Source: Tetracentron sinense (taxonomy: Eukaryota; Streptophyta; Magnoliopsida; Trochodendrales; Trochodendraceae). From it: a stretch of DNA of 64,000 bases. The translations under genes and the position numbers were made by a program. The notes under the pieces were generated by a model. It saw only the letters and a program-made list of their open reading frames with translations, had not been told where the DNA came from and searched no databases. Shown here piece after piece: positions 47,265 to 58,503 of this stretch. Positions within the stretch are counted from its first letter, which is position 1. Every line of letters begins with the position of its first letter. The stretch is from contig CM026562.1 of the NCBI GenBank assembly GCA_015143295.1, positions 9,762,041 to 9,826,040 on the forward strand, given 5' to 3'.

Positions 47265-48010
47265 GAAAATGATTTTACTAACTTCTCAGTGCACTCCGAG
47301 TGCCTCACTGGTCGCTTCTAGGCAAGTTGACGTAGTTCCAACAGGGAATAGTGGCCAGACTTTGTGGTTACAGTAGGACCACCTACTGACTTAGCGTACC
47401 AGCTTTCGGTAGAAGATCTTGACGTTCCATCCAGTATGCTGCACCTAGGGAACTACCCGCACCAGTCTCCGCACCAGTCAATGGAGCCATCCCATAGCAG
47501 AATGATGGTTCCCTAGAGAGACATCTTCTTGGAGAAATAGCTCCAAATCCAGTAGAAGGAGAACAAGCTACAAAAAGCCCAGCAAGCATTTAGGCTACAA
47601 GAAGCGGAGCCGGACCGTGAACTCCAGGCTATGCAAGAGCAGATCGAGCAGCTTAAGCAGACAGTCCAATCTTGTCAAAAGAAGCAGAGAGGCGATGCCA
47701 GAGAAACAACCGTCTTCAAGGCACAATTGCACTTCCACCAGGAACAGCTTGATAGTGCAAAGGTTGAGATGACCACCCATATCCAATAATTTGGATACCA
47801 GATGTTCAAAGCTACCAAGGCAATTGAGAACATGGAGGTTGAGGTCACATCCCTCCAATAGTAGATCATGGACCTTAACGGTGTGCCCTGCCGGGCCTGC
47901 CTAGGATCGAGTTTTTTCTCTTTTATTGAGTCGCACAGTCCTGTACTCACTTTGCATGCATCAAATGAAAAATCTTTTTTCTAGCATCCATTCTCTCATT
48001 ATGCGCATTC

Positions 48011-49250
48011 ATGCTTAGTTGTTGCATTCTTTTAAGTTATGTGAGCCGACCCATAACTCGCTCTTTGACTGTAATTCTAGTAGAAGCAGCAACCGAAGAC
48101 ACAACCCTAACAGAGGTGCTGATTATGGAGATAGTACCTGAGAGCAGCCCAGAACTAATGGCAGAACCTTCAAATCAACAACAAAGGACCGATGAATTGT
48201 TACAGACTCACGATCAAGACATCACAGTCATACAGGTCAAGCTTCAAAGTATTCTAGAATCCCTGAAGATTCTTATTGGTGTCCAAACTGAAGAACCCCC
48301 TACCCAAAGTCCAACTGAAGGACTTGAACAACCACAGACTATACCCATCATAACTCTAAACCCCGAACCCACAGTAGGTGGAGGTGAAGCCGAGTATGAT
48401 TAGTATAACGAAGGGATGGAGCAGCCCAAGGCCTCACACGTCAATCAGGACAAGCCATCATCCCCAAACCCTACACCGTCCCTCAGAGATCAGCATGAGG
48501 AGATCAAACAGATAAAGGAAGAAATGAGAAGAATGAAGGGGGCATCTGCCACCCCCAGTCTATCTTTGGAAGACCTGACTTTCTCATTCCAGGATGTTGT
48601 TCCCCCTGGCTTCAAGGTACTAGACTTAGACAAATATGAAGGCACGGGCTACCTAAAGCAACATCTACAACTGTATCTAGGGGACATGCTCCAGCATAAC
48701 AAGAACCAGTCTCTGCTTATCCAGCACTTCCAAAAGAGTCTGAAGGGAGCAGCCCTTACATGGTGGATGTCGGTGGACAAACAAAGAATCAAGACTTGGT
48801 AGGATGTCATGGATAATTCTGTGGAGTAATACTCCTTCAATCAGAAACTCCGACCCCAGAGGAGCCAGCTAGAGCAGCTAAGCCAGCGTAACAATAAATC
48901 CTTCAAGGAATACACTACCCGCTGGAAGAAAATGACAACAAGACTCCGATCCCTAAGGAGGAGTTAGTAAACATATTCATGGGCACCTTGAAGTAGCCCT
49001 AGTCCACCTTGATGGTGACTCTACCAGTGGTAGATTTTAGCACAATTGTCAAGACCGGTGCCCGCATCGAGACGGCTATTCAGAGTTGTGTCATTCACTC
49101 CAGTTTAGGGCTTGCTCCTCCCAGAACAATGGTGACATCAACCAGCAGAAGCAGCGGTCCCAAGGACCAGAAAAGAAAGGAAGATATTCAGATGGTGGCT
49201 ATATTGGCACCAATCAGATTATCAGTTCCAGCAGTCCAGCAATAGCCAGC
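48011..49250 (+). pseudogene. Tat gag capsid region fossil
   Basis: An acidic proline-rich part (48011-48400) leads into the capsid domain (48416-48960). Its signature is GFKVLDLDKYEGTGYLKQHL and LLIQHFQKSLKGAALTWWMS, the retrotransposon gag pattern (F...YDGT...HL, G.A..W). The segment RIETAIQSCVIHSSL (about 49060) matches the gag tail of the minus-strand Tat copy at 37823-38026. A second copy of this tail region follows at about 49290-49350, so a local duplication is present. It is broken. Confidence 0.83.
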
Positions 49251-49616
49251 ACCGGAAACACCCGATCAGTCAGACAAAATCAGGGGCAGAACCGTCCCTG
49301 CATCGAGACGGCTATTCAAAGTTGTGTCATTCACTCCCGTTTAGGGCTTGCTACCCTTCTCCTACCACCTAACAAACAAAACAAAAATTATCGTGCGGAT
49401 CATCACTGCGTCTTTCACCAAGGCCCACGCTATTCTACAGACTATTGAATTAGCCTGAAGTGCGTCATTCAAGATCTTCTAGATGATGGCAAGTTTGAGC
49501 TAGCACTCGGCAACACCAACATCAATTAGGTTTCACTACCCCCACATAACAACCAAGTCAATTTTATTGGGTGAGAAGAGTCCAGGGCAAGGCAACCTAG
49601 ACCCAGTGCACCCGTA

Positions 49617-51290
49617 GTGAATAATGACATCATTAGGCCTTCTTACCAGCCTCTAGCCATAATCCTTGTCCCTCAGTCAAACATACAGGCCATCCTACCT
49701 CCAGTACAGATACCTGTCCTTGAACCAAAACAAGAACAGATCATCTACACCATCCTTTGCCTTGCAAATTGGCCCATAGCCCCAGTGCAAGCCTCCACCT
49801 CTTTCGGCCCCGTCAAGATCCCATACATCCCATCTCAACCCTTCAGCCTTGATCATGTACCCACTTCCCACTCTCTCATCCTCGAGAGTGAGTACATAGC
49901 CAACCTCACCCGATCTGGTCGAGTGTACCAACCTCCGACCGCTGAGCCAGTAAAGGAAAAAGCAAAAGAGAAAGCAGGGGTACCAAACCTAGGGAAAGAG
50001 GCAGCAAACTCAGCAGTATTACTGAAAATACTGAAAAAGGTAGAAGAGTTCAATATCACCCATTAGTTGGGTAAAACACCTGCACAGATCTCCATCTTGG
50101 GTCTTCTCTTAACATCCGAACATCACAGGAAGCAGCTCCTCCTGGTATTCAACAATGCCCATGTCACACCAGACTTTACACCTTAGAAACTGGGTCAGAT
50201 GGTGGGGCAAGTGCTCAAATCAAGAATCATCTCCTTTACAGATGAGGAAATACCAGATGACGACAGAGATCATACCGAGGCTCTATATACCATAGTACAG
50301 TGCATGGACCAAACATTATCATAAGTGCTCATTGAAAATGGCTCTAGCTTGAATGTCACTCTATCCACCCTGTAAAACCTGGGTCTGAATGTCAGTCAAA
50401 TGAAGAAGAGGCCAATGACCATCAGGGCATTTGACAACTCTACTAGGCGAAACCTAGGTGATATTGACTTGGCCATCAGGGTCAGACCTGCTTAGTTCAC
50501 AACAAACTTTCAAGTCGTGAATATACCAGCCTCGTTCACTTTGCTCCTTGGGAGGCCGTAGATCTATACTACCGGAGCCATTCCCTCCTCTCTCCACCAG
50601 AGAATCAAGTTCATTTAAGATGACCACTTGGTCGTAATTCCCTCAGAGGAGTTGAAAAGTTCCTTCAGGGACATCCAAGAGCTGGTGCAGGGTATAGCCT
50701 TTATGACCTATCAGTTTGAGCAGGTCAGTTCTATCGCCTAGGTAGAAGAGCAAAGCAAGCAAGCAGTGCCGCCATTTATCAGGATGAGGGCCCGGATGAA
50801 TTTCCAATTAGGATTAGGCCTAGGAGTCAAGAACCAGGGAATAAAAAAGATATATACACCTCCTCGGTACACCTCACCATTCGGATTGAGGTACAAGCCC
50901 AAATACGAGGACTATCTTACCAAGCTAACTAAGAAAAACAGTCGGTCGACGAAACTTGAAGCCCAACCTCACATCTTTATAACCTTCCAGGTTGGAACCT
51001 TCGAAGCCTACCTAGAAACACCTTTTGTGCCAGTTACCAACACATCTAACCTTCAGCCCGACACCGAGTCTTCAGGGATTCCAAACTCAGAAGTATTCAG
51101 TATGCCCCAGATGTTTGATGAGCTGACTATCGAAGATGTCACAGAAGCAAAAGATCAAGCGGGAGAACAGGTTTGCACCCTCTCCAACAGCACCGAAGCA
51201 TCCTCCTGTCGCCGACCACTGGTATGTTGGTGGATCGAAGCTCTCACCATCGAGGCCGTTCAGGGCCGGGGCAAGCATAATGCAGGGTAG
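49617..51290 (+). pseudogene. Tat protease and G-patch region fossil
   Basis: 49617-50066 is a proline-rich linker with LTRSGRVYQPP. The protease-type part follows (50095-50400, LLTSEHHRKQLLLVFNNAHV). Then comes the stretch matching RLWIHTGKAIPSSLHH of the other copy (about 50550-50640) and a G-patch-like RARMNFQLGLGLGVKNQGIK at about 50785-50850. The order is the same as in the minus-strand element at 38026-35890. It is broken. Confidence 0.82.
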
Positions 51291-51339
51291 GTTGGTCCAG
51301 TCAAGCAGTGACGCAGCACCATTCACCTCTTTCTTCTTC

Positions 51340-51872
51340 TAATCTATCTCTTTTTTTGCTTCCATTGCAAAAATCCAAATATCGGCCACTATAGGCCTCT
51401 TTTTGTCAAGTCAATTTTGTAGACAGTCCATCTTTTTATCAATACAAAATCGGATGTTTTGACGCAAAAATCATGTTTTACAAAAACATTTCATACTAGC
51501 TGATGACGAAATCACACAGACTCTTCCCCTGGAAGGCCTAGTATCCTGAAACCAACAAAAACATTAAAACATAAGCATGCTAAACTAAGCTTGATGATTT
51601 GTAAGGAAATCACCTCTGAACAGGGTACCCCTGAAACCCTCCCTGAGCTTTCAGAAGTTGAGTATGACTTACAGCAGGAAGAGGAATCGCCTCAAGAGAT
51701 TCTAGATCTCCTATAACACAGTGAAGGGATTCTGCAGTCAAACACCGAACTACGAAGGCCCATACATCGTCCGAGACAAATTCTCCGGTGGCGCCTTTCG
51801 ACTTGGACATATGGATGACAAAGACCTCCCAGAGCCCGTCAACATAGACAAAGTCAAACGATACTATGCTTA
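51340..51872 (+). other. Tat spacer and integrase C-terminal piece
   Basis: 51340-51620 aligns by eye with the gag-pol spacer of the other Tat copy (35640-35890, reversed). 51745-51872 reads NYEGPYIVRDKFSGGAFRLG and EPVNIDKVKRYYA, the end of Tat integrase. No catalytic pol domain is seen in this element. Confidence 0.72.
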
Positions 51873-53980
51873 GGTTCTAGATTTGATAGGCATTTTGTAC
51901 TCGTAGAATCTCTGAGAAATGACAGGAGGCCATCTTTGGCACACTCCTACTCCCCAGCAATGTAAACCTTTTACAAAATCAATAAAATCTACTAGTTAGC
52001 CTCCTTGACCCTAATAGCCCATTCCCTCTGCGGCATTGGTCTGAACTACATCATGACCTGATCCTACAAAAGGTACGTAGGCAACCTGACAGATCAGGCG
52101 CGGTCACCAAAAAGGGGTATCAAACCTTCCCCTACGCAGAGTCAAACTCCTCCCCAGAAAGAGTCAAAACCTCCAAGCAGAGTCCGACTCTCCCAACTTC
52201 CCCAGCGGAGTTGACTCTCAATGGTATAAAAATTTTCATCAAAGGAAAACCCAAAATAGAAGTTGAAACATTCCCAAAAGTCAGAGACTCCCCACAGAGA
52301 TAACCTCTCCGGACTCTTTCCCCAAGCAGAGACAACCTCTCCCAGAAATTCTCCCTAACAGAGTCAATATACAAAGATCAGACAGAGCAGGACAAAAATT
52401 CTCCCCGGTAAAGTCAATCTCTCTCCCCAAATGAGTCCGACTCAAAATCTCCAAAATTAGTCTCTGTCAAGATGAGAATTCCCCAGCGAAGCAAAAAAAA
52501 ATCTCCACTGGGAATCCCAAGGCACAAATCCGCAGGAGAGTCAAAATCAACTGCAAACAGGATGAATTCCAGGGTATCCCAAGCTTCGGTCCCCCTAAAC
52601 TACATTTCATCTCACTCTAAGTCCTCCTAGATCCCTTAGAAATTACGAGTGCAAGCGCAATATTACATCTACATCCCCAATGGAGTATTAATCCCCGACA
52701 AATGTCAATCAGGGCAATGAAGGGAGAGGATCCAAATCCTCAACAAATTGCGAGAAAACCGGCAATGGTCTCATTGCGCAAAAATCACGCGACTCCCAGA
52801 CCTAGTCTCGTGACTAGGGGTAGAAAAGGAACAAAAATCAATCAACTTCGCAGGCATGAGGAAAACTAGCAACGGCCTCATCGTGCAAAAATTATGTAAA
52901 ACCCCATGACTTAGTCATTCCAAGGGTAAAAAGGGAGAAAAGTTAAAGAGCAGGTTGACAACAGAGTCCGATAGCAATTAGTCTCACCGAACCCCCCCCC
53001 CCCCCCCGCAGAGTAACCTCTCCAACGAATCATCATCCCCAGCAGAGATTCCAATAGGGATCACCCTCAATAGATGGTTACCTCCCAGGTATCCCTAACA
53101 GGCATTCCTTAGTGGATGGGTAAAATCTTGGAAATTCCTCAGTGGACAGTCAACGCCCAGTTGCTCCCCAGCAGATCCCACTGAGAAACAGATTCCTCAG
53201 TAGTAATCTACAACAGAGATCCACTCCCCAGCAAGTCTCTAGCAGTGGTCTACAATAGAGTCTCACTCTCCAACAGAGATACCTTTGAAACATTCCCTAG
53301 CAGACAAGCAAATCTCCAACAGACAAATAACTCTTGGGTATCCCTGTCAGAAGGCTAACCCTAATTATCCCCAGCTATGGTCTACAACAGAGCCCCATTT
53401 TCCAATAGTGACCTACCATAGGGGCATATCCCATGGTGGATCCTCAGTAAAAGCCTCCAATAGCTCTCTGCAGCACTCTTCCCCAGCAAGAGTCTAAATG
53501 GCTTACCTTTGCTCCACAAGCTTCTCCCAAAACAGAGTCCTCAGCTTACAGCAGCATCTAGACCAGCTTGTCTATCCCTAGCAGCCTCCAACTCTGAATC
53601 ATGTTCCACTCTTCGAGAGTGAAAGACAACCCACAAATCCCCATTAAGCCCTGAACAAAGGCAATTTACTAGAGAATCTGAAAGCTAGCCAAGCATTCTT
53701 CTGTCAAAATCAAAAACCTTTGCAAAAGTCCCAAAACACTTTTTATAAATGTTTTTCAAAACAGAACCTTAGGTACCAAAATCTGTTTGTACCAACCTGC
53801 ACTGAGCAGTCCCAGCAAGCAAAGTAGAAGCAGCCAACATCGCTCATCCCCCGCAAGTTGCAGCCAATAGAGTCATGAGAAAGCATCTTCACCGTTACAC
53901 TCTGCATGACATCATCATGCATAGCGTCACACCAAACTCCTCAGCATCACTCGACATGATCAAAATCCAGCACCTCTCGA
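51873..53980 (+). other. Tat 3' noncoding region with twin-hairpin module
   Basis: It matches 30600-32200 of the minus-strand copy. Features are a loose CTCCCCAGCRGAGT motif repeated dozens of times (52130-52560 and 52990-53500), a C-run at 52991-53007, and the twin-hairpin module at 52740-52925 (CCTAGTC-TCGT-GACTAGG, and CTTAGTCATTCCAAG). No coding region is recognisable. Confidence 0.72.
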
Positions 53981-54029
53981 CCATCTCAAAAATCAATCTG
54001 GCTAGTACCCCAAGACTTACCACACCCCT

Positions 54030-54860
54030 ATATCCTCGACATCCTATGTGTACCTTAACAGGGTACACCACCCGCTTGTCCTCCTTTGTGACACCCCCGT
54101 GTGTCTTTGACATCCTGTGTGCTCTGTGATAACTTCGTCATACCGCAACATTACCTCCTGCATGTCCTCTTTTCGACACCTCTATGTGTTTTTGGTATCC
54201 TGTGTACTTCATGACAGCCTCGTCACACCGTAGCATTATCTCCTGCATGTCCCCTTTGTGACACCCCCATGTATCTTCGACATCTTATGTGCTCCATGAC
54301 AATCTCGTCACACCACAACATTAGCTCCTGGATGTCCCCTTTACAACTCCCCCGTGTGTCTTCGACATCCTGTGTGTCTTCGATTCCTGTGTACTCCGTG
54401 ATAATCTCGTCACACCGTAGCATTACCTATGGCATGTCCCCTTTATGACACCCCTGTGTGTCTTCGACATCCTGTGTGCTCTATGACAGCCTCGTCACAC
54501 CGCAGTAATACCTCCTGTATGTCTCCCTTCGAGACAGCCTCGTGTGTCATCGGCATCCCAAGTGAGCATTGACATAATATACTTTATCGGCACCTCGCAT
54601 ATCTCCCTCTCGGCACCCCATGTGTCCTCAGTATACCAGGTGAGCATCGACATAATGCACTTTATCGGCACCTCACATGTCTCCCTTTGCGACACACCCA
54701 TGTGTCCTCGACATCGCAGGTGAGCATCAACATAATACACTTTGTCGGCACCTCGCATATCTCCATCTCGATACTCCGTATGTCCTCGACATCCCAGGTG
54801 AGCATCGACATAACACACTTTGTCGGCATCTCGCACATCCCCCTTTTGACACCTATGTGT
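54030..54860 (+). repeat. Tandem arrays in the Tat 3' noncoding region
   Basis: The first array (about 54100-54540) has a unit with CATCCTGTGTGCTC, GACAGCCTCGTCACACCG and ACCTCCTGCATGTC, about 100-120 bp long. The second array (54550-54860) has a unit of about 61-66 bp with GTGAGCATCGACATAATA, CACTTTRTCGGCACCTCG and CATNTCTCCCTC. The first is related in words to the array at 10690-10850 on the other strand. The second has no match there. Confidence 0.82.
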
Positions 54861-55153
54861 CCTTCTTTTGTTTTAGCTAAGTACCCCCGGGTAATACCAT
54901 AGCAAATTACTCCTAGCTAGCACCTCTAGGACATGCCATCTTTCGCAAACATCTATCAATCCCCTACATGAGTAGACCAAACTACTTACATTTCCCCATC
55001 AGTTGCCCTAACCACTTCATCGCACCCACCACTTGCACAGCACGCATGCATATCATCATTCCTTAAAAATCCAATCTTGGTGTAAAAATTGGATGATTCC
55101 AGTCTTTGTTGTTCAACTAGCGAGCTTAGCATTCTCCGACAAAGAGGGGCAGC

Positions 55154-57117
55154 TGTAAGCACCCAATTTTTATACCCCAGCCTTAAGCATGGTTAAAACA
55201 CCATTAATCATGGTTATCTCCAGTTGAGTCCTAGTCAGAACCTAACCTAGGTAAACCCTGGTCAAACTCTGGTCAAACCCTAGTCCAGCCCTAGGCCTAA
55301 CCCTAAGACAAACCCTAACCCTAGGTAAACCCTGGTCAAACCCTGGTTAAACCCTAGCCAAACCCTAGGCTTAACTTTAGGACAAACCCTAACCCTAGGT
55401 AAACCCTAGTCTAACCCTAGGTGAACCCTAGTTTTGCCCCAAGGCCCAAAAACCATCAAAACTGAAGCCTAGAACCTCTATGGGCCCAAGCAGGGGCCCA
55501 CAATAGCCTAGGGACTGTTGTTATGGGGCCCACATGCCCAAATTCAAGTTTTTTGGAATGACGGTAATAACTTTACTGTCATTCCTCGTTTTAGCAAATG
55601 CTACAGTGGATCAGCTCAAGTGTGAGGGGGGTTAGACCTTTTTTGAAAAAAATCCATGTTTGGCGGTAATTCTATTACCTTTATTCCCATTTGGTATACT
55701 TTAGGAATGGTGGTAATGTTATTACCGCCATTGTCTGGTTTCAGCAAATTCGTAGCTGGCACTCCCTCTGGCCACTCCTGCTCCCCTCCTCCCCTCAGTG
55801 TCTAGTACGCCTGGACCGATCCCCATCTTACCCCAGGGTCTTCCAAACTTTATAAAAGCCCCCCTCCTCTAAGCTTAATCCCCACTCCTCAACTTCCACA
55901 CCAAACCCCTGTCCAACTTCGGCCAGCCTTAGTTCAAGGCTACTCCACCTTAGTCCTCCTTCTACGAAGGTTTCAAACCACTCCAAGAGCTATCCTAGGC
56001 CCATATCCACCTTGCACCGTTGTGTACCAGCCTCCACAGTCCACCACAGCAATGCCACTGTAAGCATAGTAGTGTAGGAATCCCCACCTAGTTCTTTTTA
56101 CCTTGTTAAAAGCTCTGTAAGGACCCCTGTTCCTGTTCCAAGGGTCCATTGTTGCCTTTATTCTTATTTTTTTTCACTTCCAATCCAAGGACAGGGCCCC
56201 TCCACCTTCCTCATAGGTGTGGGGGAACACCCTCGAGGTTAGAACAACGGGTACAAGACCCCCACCTTCGTAAACCTCCCCTTAAGCTTCTGGGGGTCCC
56301 TCAAGCCATGAGGGATCCCCTGGAATGCTCTGGTGTAGCCCCCGTAGGGGAAAATCAATTTTTTGGAAAAATCCAAGAATGGCGGTAGAATAATTACCGC
56401 CGTTCTTGGCCTCTCCCTTTGCAAGCCCTGTGACCCTAGTTAGCGTAGGCCCTGGTCTAGTCCAAGGCCATGGTTGGACTCCCTTCACCCTCTTCTACCT
56501 ACCCTGGTCCTTCCAGGCCCAATCCTGACCTTAACCATGGTTAATTTTGGCCTAAACCAGAGACTGGCATAATGGCGGTAGATTCTCTACTGCCATTTCA
56601 GTATACCAATTACAGTGACTTAGCCCCCTATGGGACCCACTCTAGACCTCCCCCTAGGCCCACCAAAGGCCCAAGGTCTTTCCTGGACTTCACTCTTCAC
56701 CCATGTGGATTCAGAACCCCTTGGGTTAACTCCTAACTTAACCTACAGCCCCTACAAAACCCCCTGAAACTGTAACTGTGATGGCGATAATCTCTTTACC
56801 GCCATTATGGTTTTCTATCTTTTTGGGCTTTGCACAAAACCCAGACCAGGTAGGAGGCCATTCTATGCCCTGCCATGTTCCCTGGGCCCAATCCTGATCA
56901 AACCACTACCTTAACTGGGGTTAAACTGCGGTTAACTTTTAACCTAACCTCGGTTAACTTTTAACCATGGTTAAGCGGCCCTTAACCCTTAAAAAAATCT
57001 AAAAAAATTTTGTAAAATTTCAAAATATTGTAATGTGTCCAAAATATTCTGCTTTGGCCCATTTTACCATAGTTAGCAGCCCTAACCATGGTTGACTACC
57101 CATTTAACTCCGGTTAG
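55154..57117 (+). repeat. 3' LTR of the plus-strand Tat element, incomplete
   Basis: It begins TGTAAGCACCC after the purine tract AAAGAGGGGCAGC and matches 42756-44660. Teloboxes lie at 55310-55318 and 55384-55392. Hairpins match those of the 5' LTR (for example 55555-55586). It stops at 57117, where copia pol sequence begins, so the last ~700 bp of the LTR are not here. Confidence 0.85.
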
Positions 57118-58080
57118 ATGTAGATGAATCTTAATGGAATAAATTCATGAATGCTGAAATAGATTCCATGTATGACAACGGTGTTTGGACTTTAGTAGAT
57201 CCACCAGATGGTATAAGGCCAATTGGATGAAAATTGATTTACAAAAGGAAGAAGGCTGCCGATGAAAACGTGGAGACTTATAATGCAAGACTTGTTGCAA
57301 AAGATTACACTCAAATTCAATGAGTTGATTATGATGATACTTTTTCACCTGTAGCTATGCTCAAATCCATCAGGATATTGCTAGCTATAGCTGCACACCA
57401 TGACTATGAGATATGGCAAATAAATGTCAAAACTGCTTTCCTTAATGGAATGTTAGCAGAAGACATCTATATGAAGCAACCTCGGGGCTTCATTGCTGCT
57501 AACCAGGAGAACATGGTATGCAAACTAAACAAGTTGATATATGGTTTGAAACAAGCTTCTAAAAGCTGGAACCAAAAATCTGATCTTTCGATCAAAGAAA
57601 TTGGATTCCAAAAGAATTTAGAGGAATCTTGTACTTATAAGAAGGGGCAGTGGGAGAGCGGTAGTATACATTATTCTATATGTAGATGACATCCTACTTA
57701 TTGGGAATGATATAGGCATGTTGTCATCAATCAAGATTGGCTTTCTCAGCATTTCTCAATGAAAGATTTGGGAAAGGCATTCTATATTCTAGGAATAAAG
57801 ATTCTGAGAGATAGAAAATGTCGGATGTTTGAAAATGGATTTACTATTGGCATTGAATCCGAATCTCCAGATGATCTCTTTTGCTTTCCTGAATGTGTTA
57901 TGACTAGACCGGATATCTATCATGCAGTGGGAGTTGTTAGTCGGTTCCAAAGTAATTGAAGTGTCAATCACTAGACTGTTGTGAACCACATCATGAAGTA
58001 CCTCAAAAGGACTAGGGATTATGTGCTTAGTATTCATTTAGAGGAAGTATCATCTCATTTATGAGATAATTGAAAGGCAA
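57118..58080 (+). pseudogene. Ty1/copia reverse transcriptase fragment
   Basis: The copia RT (RVT_2) pattern is plain: NGVWTLVDPPDGIRPIG, VKTAFLNGMLAEDIYMKQPR, VCKLNKLIYGLKQASKSWN, LYVDDILLIGND (the catalytic YVDD, about 57680), FSMKDLGKAFYILGIKILRD, and near the end MTRPDIYHAVGVVSRFQSN and the KHIMKYLKRT-type block. Gag, protease, integrase and LTRs are absent. It is a broken fragment lying between two Tat LTRs. Confidence 0.9.
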
Positions 58081-58503
58081 GACTTCGTTGGTGAATGAGA
58101 GACTAACTATCTGATAGTATGTTTATGCAAGAGGTCTCTCATTGCATGCAATCTATCAGTGTACATTTAAGCACTCATATGTTGATGTGTAGTCTCCACT
58201 ACAATAATTTGAGATAAAACTACATCTCAACCATTGAGAACATCTTAGCATTGTGACAGCCATATAAGTGAACTGCCCAGCTTCACCTATAACTGTGACT
58301 CTATAAGGTATAAGGAACTGGAAAGCTATATTTACCTGTGATAATTGAATACCTATCACATAGCTTTCCTACAATATATCCTAGGGACCTTGATCGATAT
58401 CTCATATTGTATAGATCATCTCATGATCATGGTCAATTACCCATAATGAATTTACAATAGATAAAGAAGATATCTTTATTAATCTAATCAATAAGAATCT
58501 TAG
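58081..58503 (+). other. Sequence after the copia fragment, perhaps copia 3' end
   Basis: AT-rich sequence with TAAGGAACTGGAAAGC and AGGGACCTTGATCGATATC words. In position it could be the end of copia pol and part of its LTR, but no LTR ends or partner copy are visible. CTTAG (58499-58503) just before the next LTR may be that element's target duplication. Confidence 0.4.

Larger units (their letters stand above)
42756..57117 (+). mobile_element. Tat-like Ty3/gypsy element, plus strand, both LTRs present, broken
   Basis: 5' LTR 42756-45369, primer-site region from 45371, long leader, gag (46467-49250), protease and G-patch-like parts (50070-51290), a short integrase end (51745-51872), 3' noncoding sequence with the twin-hairpin module and tandem arrays (51873-54860), polypurine tract (55141-55153), and an incomplete 3' LTR (55154-57117). 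I see no reverse transcriptase, RNase H or integrase core, so it could not move by itself even when younger. By eye the LTRs are roughly 90% identical in their first 300 bp. That suggests several million years at common plant LTR rates. It is broken in many places. Confidence 0.88.

Noticed and set aside
52991-53007. C-run as a functional purine/pyrimidine tract
   Set aside because: It is not beside an LTR, is absent in the other Tat copies, and is best read as a simple-sequence slip.
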